From Onthophagus taurus (taxonomy: Eukaryota; Arthropoda; Insecta; Coleoptera; Scarabaeidae), in NCBI RefSeq assembly GCF_036711975.1, contig NC_091966.1:36897501-36961500 (forward strand): a DNA stretch of 64,000 nucleotides. Reading direction: 5' to 3'. Position numbers and translations under genes: made by a program. Position 1 is the first letter of the stretch. Each line of letters opens with the position of its first letter. Shown here one piece after another: positions 47,401 through 64,000 of this stretch. A model generated the notes under the pieces. It saw nothing but the letters and a program-made list of their open reading frames with translations, had not been told where the DNA came from and searched no databases.

Positions 47401-48696
47401 TTCATGGCAGTATAAGACATCAATTACAGAACAGAAGAAGAAAGATTTACAAACAATACGTGTCATCTGGTATCAATAGTAATGACACTAAATTAAAGTC
47501 AATGACCAATAATTACAACATGGTTTGAGGTTGTTCATATTTTCAATAATTTTGTATGTCATGCCACAGATTCATGCCCTATCTCATACATACGTTCTAC
47601 CATTCAAAGACAAGATGACAATCCTGCAATAAAAAAATGTTTGAACCACTAAATATTTAAATGAAATGTTAAAGTAGTGATATATAAACAAAATCTTTTT
47701 TTTAGTATTTATAGCAATTATTGTCAGATCACTATTAAAAATTTAAATTATGCTTTTGAAAAAGGTATTCATTATTACATTGGTCCTGGTACTAAAACAG
47801 TAACTCCAGATCGAACAAAAGCTTTTGAAACATCTAAATAGTGATAGTCGTGGTACCACATAAACATTCCAGCTTAAAAATAATTTTTTTATTACAAAAC
47901 TAATATCGCTAATAATTTATCTACCAAATCCGATGTCGCATTCATCTTTGGCTATGTTCCCTAAAATTCCAATCCCCGTAAAATTTTCTCTGGCTTCCCC
48001 CCAAAGTTCTTCATCAAAATCTTTTACAATAAAAGTCATGTTGTGTACTTTAGCTAATTCTAAAGCAACCGTTAATTCGGTTCCGTCGAAATAATCGATG
48101 ATCGCGTATGGTTTGTAAGTTATCGTTCCTATTCTTAAAGTTCTTCCGTGTTGATTTGTTAATTTATCGGGGTATAAATCATTTCCGTACAAAAAACTGG
48201 AATTTTTTCCAAACCATTCATCCAAAATATAGATTTCATTAAAATTAATAATCCCAACGTATTTATGCGTATACAATTTCCAAGTTATTTCTTCTTCGAT
48301 TTCGTTATTATCAGGAAATATCGCAACTATATCAGAAACATAATCAATTTCTTTTGAATTAAAAACTTCCGTAGTATTTTTTAAAAATCCTTCTGTAGGT
48401 AAAATTAAATATTTTCTGGTATTAAATCGATTATGACCACGTTTTATGGAAGATTCCACAGTAATAAAATCTTGTTTGGGATTTTTTGTACTTAATATAA
48501 AATTTTCGCAATAAAATTTCGTGTATATTTTTGGATATCTTTTGAATGATTCAACGTTTAATAATACGATAGGTAATTCACCTTTATATTCAAACATCGA
48601 CGTTTCATCGTTAATAACATACAAACAATTTGTTGTTTCTTTATTCAAATAGTTTTCAATTATTATAGTTGATAGAGTTATCAAAATCGAATTCAT
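44402..48696 (-). CDS. Divergent ionotropic chemoreceptor (IR family)
   Basis: Insect IRs are variant glutamate receptors that form cation channels in chemo-, thermo- or hygrosensory neurons. Exons 47925-48696, 47779-47872, 44982-45393, 44640-44930 and 44402-44584 join in phase to 583 residues. The N-terminal part is short (to about 185). Ligand-binding lobe S1 starts TLRIGTITYKPYAIIDYF and ends LDVSKAFVRSGVTVLVPGP. The channel has span MWIAWVFSLIFSF, pore segment SILQTEAIFLSQNVVS, and a span with IYSSGLASNMTIPR in place of the SYTANLAAFLT of glutamate receptors. Lobe S2 follows (VQNFVITGEANLSK, FALADYISVE), then the last span ALWTLGLILAFCCFLYEYYW. Where glutamate receptors have the ligand-binding Arg of the T..RE motif, this protein has Asp (MWYHDY). 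No frame break is seen, so it is probably functional. Subfamily not assigned. Confidence 0.92.
45394..47778. other. Ionotropic receptor intron 2 with an internal duplication
   Basis: A segment at about 46080-46360 (TTATATCTAATCTATGAAG through TGAAGTCTAAGCTGAAGATT) recurs diverged at about 46690-47010, roughly 620 bp downstream. The + strand open frames at 46921-47109 and 47134-47415 lie in and after the duplicate and show no family features. Confidence 0.6.
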
Positions 48697-50235
48697 TTAG
48701 ATGAATTGGTGATCAATGCAATTTTAGTGATGAAAGAAAAAAGAATAAATTGATTTTATACCATTGTAATTGTGTAAATGTTATATAAAATTAATTTCAT
48801 TTCAACATGCAATTTTGTTTGAGTTAATAATCAATAAATGAAACGCATTTAAAAAATATTTTTTTAATCATATTTATTTACGTGTTCGTTTCATTGAACG
48901 ATACTTATTATTTATTGGGTTTCATATTTACCTTGACAATTAATTTATAACGATAAATAACTATAAATATTTTTTTAAATTACACATATTCAATTTATTT
49001 ATTATTTCTTGGTAGAATATACACTAAATTGTACAATTAATAGTATTATAGTGATCAATATTTTTTTATCCACAAATTTAATCTTTTTTGTTTATTTTAT
49101 AAATATAATTTTTAGATATAAATTTTTTAACCATCGTATTTAATATCGTAAATTTTTTTTAAATCGTGTAAATAGTACTTTTTATATAGATTGGTAACTT
49201 TAAAATTAAGAGTTAGACGTTTCTTAACTTATATTATCTTATAAATTTAAAGTTATCAATCTGGATAGGAAAGTCTTCACAAAAAAATTGTACAACATCC
49301 CACACATGTTTAATGCGAATATGATACAGATTTTTTTTAATCTAAATTGGCTCTAGGTACGAAAACTAATAAAGTGTAATGATAAATATTTTCTGTATAC
49401 GTGTAGGAAGCATATTAACGACTTGCTTCTTGCTTTGTATGCAGATATAGTGTCATACGTTAATAATACATTACTAATTTCTTTGGTTATGAGAAATTGT
49501 TGTTTGCAGATGGCCAGAAGATTTTTGCTTCTATTTAGCTAACAGTAGGGTGTGCGATTGTTCAACGTGATCTAATAATACATTCTTTCTTCATGCAACA
49601 TTAGTACCTCAACGTTGCCTGTATTATTAATATGTAGCTATTTCAATATAATATTGGGGAATTGCCATATTTTCATTGACTCTTAATCATTTGTAAAAAA
49701 CCTCGTTTTTGGTAACTTTAAGAAATTTTAAATGAACCTCATTCAAAGCCAAAAACCTGTTCTAAATTTGTACTAAATTTTTAATGTTTCTTGAAGGAAA
49801 AACTCAAAATTGAAAAAAATAGGCAAACTGCTACTCGCCTAATTGTCATAATCAAATTAATTAGAAAATGCGGACAAAGCTACACAGAAGATGAGCTGCG
49901 AGGCATGTTTGGAGTGGTTTCTGTAAGAACTACGCTACGGAGTTTGTTGTTTTAATTAGTAGGGTTATTGCTTTTAGTAAGTATTTGGATTATAGGTTGA
50001 TGTGCAGAACATGAGTAACTTGGTCATAACTTTATGTAGTTGGAATTTGTGCGACTTGTACCACTCTTGTGCATAGAAACAGAGTGAATTTGATTCTACA
50101 AAATCATGCGAATTTGTCCACTTCTATTTTTATCATATCTGTGCACTTGATCTTGTCTTTGAGGCAGAGATATGAAACTATTAGATCTGGGATTTATCTC
50201 TTATTGTTTATCTCTTATCATATATGTAATACAAT
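48697..50235. other. Upstream region of the ionotropic receptor gene
   Basis: AT-rich. The first 300-500 bp is presumably the receptor promoter. No element or gene recognised. Confidence 0.5.
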
Positions 50236-50289
50236 ATGATAACACATATATGTATTCAATTGCTTCCTCCAAGTTTTCAAAACTATGCA

Positions 50290-50430
50290 AAACGTGTCTA
50301 CTTTATGCTTGTATTAGAGAAGGGAGAAAGGAATGATATAAACATTTATCCCCCGATTACCATTCTTTGCAACTTTAGTAAGATTTTTGAGAATGTTCTG
50401 TATACTCAAGCAAAGAAAAGTAATGAAAAG
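50290..50430 (+). mobile_element. LINE reverse-transcriptase scrap
   Basis: The + frame at 50236-50511 contains EKGERNDINIYPPITILCNF, then SKIFENVLYTQ, matching the 'KKGD..D..NYRPIS.L...SKI.E' signature of non-LTR reverse transcriptases. Only this motif region survives. Confidence 0.55.
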
Positions 50431-50599
50431 TTGATGAGAACACTATCTGTAGTATGTATGTTGAGTACACTTGAAGAAAGGCAGTTTGTGAAACTAAAAA
50501 TCCTTGCCTAAGGCACAAAATGGTTAAAATTTCAATATCGTGCTGTTCTAACTTCAAAATTTTCCTATGCCTACTCAAAATTTATACAGTAAGAGTAAA

Positions 50600-53500
50600 A
50601 AATTAAATTGCAAATAAAAATTACAAAGTTATAAATAATGCAAACCTGAAACAAAATTGTTATTCGTTTTCGTTGTATTTTTGATTTATTTCAATGATTT
50701 AATAATTTAATTCTAATTTTTCATTCTAACTCTGTCATTTACTATCACGAACACGTAACATATTCTAGTTTAAGCAAATGTTAAACACGGTGGCAAGGAC
50801 ATTATAATTAATTTTTTGAAATCTAAATTTCGTGCTGCCCCATTCGGATTTATATATAGTCTCCTTTTTCTTCTATTCAATGGAGACACTAGAAATGCGT
50901 AAACTACATTTAGATATTTTTAAACATTGAAGTAACATTCAAGACTTGATTGCAAAAAAGGAATTAATGTGGGTAAAATTTTTTATAAGGACAAACATTC
51001 TTCAAACACTCGCCTTGAAAACCTGTGTTAGAACGTTGTACAAGAAGTTTGGTAGACCACCTACATTTATTTTGAAATATACAGTGTTCCAACTTTTAAT
51101 TAGTAGGTTTTTCTAGGACAAACTCATCTTTTTAAGTTAAATAAATAAATAAATGGTAATAATTCCATTTGAATTATTTTTGTAATAGCTACATTCAAAA
51201 TTGAGACGAATTATTACATTTAAATTTAAATTTTATCAGGAAATAATCTGGAAACTTTGAATTTTTATAGATATATAAGAAGCTCTTTTTTATAGTTATT
51301 TAGTTTAATAGTTTTTATAATTATTTAGTTTAATATTAATGTTAAAAAAATATTATAACAAATTATGAAAGAAATAAATTTTGTGTGATATGAACTTGTA
51401 GAATGTTCAAAATGTCAAGTTATAACATTTTGATACAAGACAAGCAATAAAAATAATTAAAATAAAGAACTCGGATATCTTCAGTTATGATAACCGTATC
51501 AAATATTTTCACATTAGTTACTCTAGTAACAGAGAAAAGTTTTTGGAAGGAAGGTTTTATATTAGAAATACATGTTATGACCTTTTTTCTAAATTTCACT
51601 GTAGTCTTATTTTTAGTGTAGAAAACTAATCAAAAATTCAAAGAGTATTACCAAGTTATCTGTTGATATCGCTGCTTATCGTGTTGTTTTGGATTTATAC
51701 AACTTCGTATCTTTTAGTAAATTTTGCAGTAATATGATGGTGTTGTCATGGTTGTCTCAATATCTTCAGTTTCTTTTCCATTGCTTGTATAAATTTTTAT
51801 ATTTATGTCATCACATACTTAACTTTTTTAAGACTGAAGCTATCATAGTAGATATCATAGATATCAGAGTTGCATCACCTTTAAACACCGTTCTTCATTT
51901 AAATGTTGCAATTGGTACAGAACCTATACATTGTGGAACCATTCAGCCAAATAGAGAATCAAAATCTGTAAAGATCGACATGTCATAAAATTTATTGCAA
52001 CTTCTCCTACGTTTGTCACTGTGAGTACCCGGTCTCACATATACTTGACATTCATTCATTAATAGAGACAATCAAAGCCCTTGAAGATATACGTGATCGC
52101 AGAGCTGTCTGATCTGTAAGCGATCTCGACTTCATTTTTTCAATTGCTGAAGATAACGCAACGCAATCTTGTCATATAAATAACTAGTGCATCGGAAATA
52201 TACATTTGCTGCTCGCCGGTGATTGTAATCTTTAATACAAAACACGATTGATGTACTGAATCGTACTCGTTCTGGGCGTGATATAAATTTTTTGGCTTTT
52301 ATTATTCAACAACGAGGTTCACCGTACAATGCTTAAAGTGATCTAGGTTATAAATGCATCAAAAATTTGGTACTTGCAATTTTGATTCATTTCAAATTAA
52401 AATGTTGTTCATGATATTGTATTTATTACGTGTATATGTCATTATGGACGATATCCATTTCTGTATGAGAGATCAGATCTCTAGGTTGCTAGAACTCGAG
52501 GTTGCTTCTACGGGAGTATTGCTCCAATTTTCCACTTTTGTGAAACTTTATCACTGCAAATCTGTATTGACTCGACACATCTCATGATACTTGGTGCTCT
52601 GAGATTTCTTACCTCATCACATCTTTCTGACCGTATTGAAAACAAATTCTAAGATAATTGTATACTATCGTGATTAGTAGGTAGCTCCATCAATAACAAC
52701 TAATGGGGCATTTAAAGGAATGCACGAAAAGGGTGATGCGGAATCGGTGAGCAACATGTTGGAACTTTAAAGGGAATAATGAATCTTTTGGAATATCAGC
52801 AAACTTCCAATTTAAGTAACAGTCGCACTGAACTTCAGTACTGCTCCCCACAAGTTGGCGACAGAGTAAGTTTTAAAAATATAGAAACTATAAATTATGA
52901 GTGATTACTTTTACTCAAATATGTAATGAATTATGAAATATAATTAAGTATAAGGAAATATTTTCTGACGAGTTTTGAGTCGTTATGAGAACTTCTTAGA
53001 AACCCATATCATATTTAAATACAATTCGAATTTTTGGGGCCAAAATATTCTACACGTTTCGATGTTTAGACAATTTTTAAATGAGTCAGTTAAAATATTG
53101 GATTTTGTTTCCATATGAGTAAATACCCGGCCATTAATTGGACACCTCCAATTTATAATTGGGAAACTTGAAGCCCAAAACTCCATCATGATTGAACATG
53201 TTTGTGCTTTTTCAAAATTGTGCTAGGAACGCTCAAAATCCATCGTCCTCACATTGAACCACAAACTCTTAAAACAAAAATTTGTGACTGCAAAACGATC
53301 GCGGTGTAATTGGTGAAGGAAGTAGTTACGTCGATTTTTACATAAACATAAGTCTGAAGTTACATCGCTCAGATTCCAAACTTGCTGAAATTCTAAACTA
53401 CAAGAATAAGTTAAAAATTATACTGACCAAACTCCAAGTTGCAAGACGAAGGTTGGAATTGGAACAAGTTACGAATTATTTTTCTGCTTTTAATTTAGTG

Positions 53501-54388
53501 TCTTGAATATTCAACGTTCTTAAATATTGGTGTGGTAAGATATGCAAGGTATTAATGTAAATGTTGATAAATATTAAAAAATATTAAATTATACTTAAAA
53601 ATATTAACGCCATTAGTTTATGTCCACAAAAATTAAAAATTTCCAGTTTATTTATAGCTTTAGGCCCAACTTTGAATGATTAAATCTCGAAAGTTTATAT
53701 AAAAACTTCATGTTATTTTGCTTAGTTTTATAATCACCCGATTAAAAGTTATAACATCCTGTATAATTGCATCAAATATAATATATAAACGACATACAAT
53801 ATTTACCAAAACACTATTCAGTGAAAAATTTATACCGTAGCTAATTTATAATTATGAATATAATATTTATGGAAATACCAATCGAATAAGGTTAGCACAC
53901 AAAATTATGGATTGGTTTAAACAATTGATAAAACACAGTTGGTATACTTATTTAGGGACAAGACACATTTACTTATAACTATAAATAGTAAATATATACG
54001 TTACTTTTTTAATCAGATACAGTCTTTTCGTTATGTATTTAAATATAAATTAAAAATATAAAAGATTTGGTATTCAATCGTAACTAAATCGGAGATTTGA
54101 CTCGATATTTAACAAATAACCTTTAATATATATTTAAAACATACTTTATCACACTATGTTATAAAAAAAATCTTAACAAATAAGAAATTATTATAAAATA
54201 CGTTGATTTTAGAATATCATTTATTGCACGTTAAAGAAAAAATTGCAATGCAAATTAATAAATTTCATTTTGCTTATTGCAGCGTTTTTTTTATAAATGC
54301 AAGATTATGTACACCATAAAAAAGTCTTTATACTGACTAGAACATATTTGTATTAACTGACTAGCGTTTAAAGAAATTAAATTTGGTT
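50600..54388. other. Gene desert between the ionotropic receptor and RET
   Basis: Short open frames (51689-51988, 52354-52587, 52983-53189) have no recognised domain and no supporting splice structure; parts may be old transposon DNA. RET's 3' untranslated region lies at the right end (minus strand). Confidence 0.45.

Positions 54389-64000
<9,612 letters not shown>

Noticed and set aside
51689-52587. Possible gene from frames at 51689-51988 and 52354-52587
   Set aside because: No domain, no codon-use contrast and no splice sites joining them in phase.

Overview
The window is AT-rich animal DNA carrying intron-split protein genes. A divergent ionotropic chemoreceptor, an insect-type integrin beta (beta-PS-like), a RET receptor kinase and many DNA transposons all point to an insect. 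The repeat content and gene style suggest a beetle, but that last step is inference. No bacterial, LTR-retroviral or Polinton material was recognised.

Layout. 1-8695: a 2.1-kb unit in tandem (two full copies plus a partial third). Copy 1 is split by a P-superfamily transposon (1214-3120) and copy 2 by a foldback piggyBac element (4849-7087); each copy supplies the other's empty site. 9009-10185 (-): RER1, with two same-length alternative exons only 28 nt apart. 10755-11255 (+): NDUFB6, divergent from RER1. 11330-11830: a ~153-bp tandem array. 11891-12993 (+): TRM10-type tRNA methyltransferase. 13242-19129 (-): RETREG/FAM134 ER-phagy receptor, whose 4.5-kb intron is mostly a 21-bp minisatellite. 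19580-21790: a ~186-bp satellite next to the RETREG 5' end. 22971-33856 (-): complete integrin beta gene, 11 exons per transcript, with two alternative 85-nt exons separated by a transposon-filled intron. 33858-44400: gene-free, with foldback repeats, MITEs, a hairpin pair, and LINE and Penelope-like fragments. 44402-48696 (-): intact five-exon ionotropic receptor. 48697-54388: gene desert with a LINE scrap. 54389->64000 (-): RET receptor tyrosine kinase, 3' 14 exons, 5' part beyond the window.

The genes are not a pathway. RER1 (ER retrieval), RETREG (ER-phagy), NDUFB6 (complex I) and TRM10 (tRNA m1G9) are housekeeping genes packed closely; integrin beta, the ionotropic receptor and RET are membrane receptors with large repeat-rich introns. 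The most interesting signals are the RER1 exon pair, an inverted-repeat family built on a TTTAGCCG core that recurs inside the integrin and RET genes, and two satellites that share a TTGACA...ATAACCTCA core and both sit next to gene 5' ends. Exon boundaries were read by eye from splice sites and reading-frame phase.
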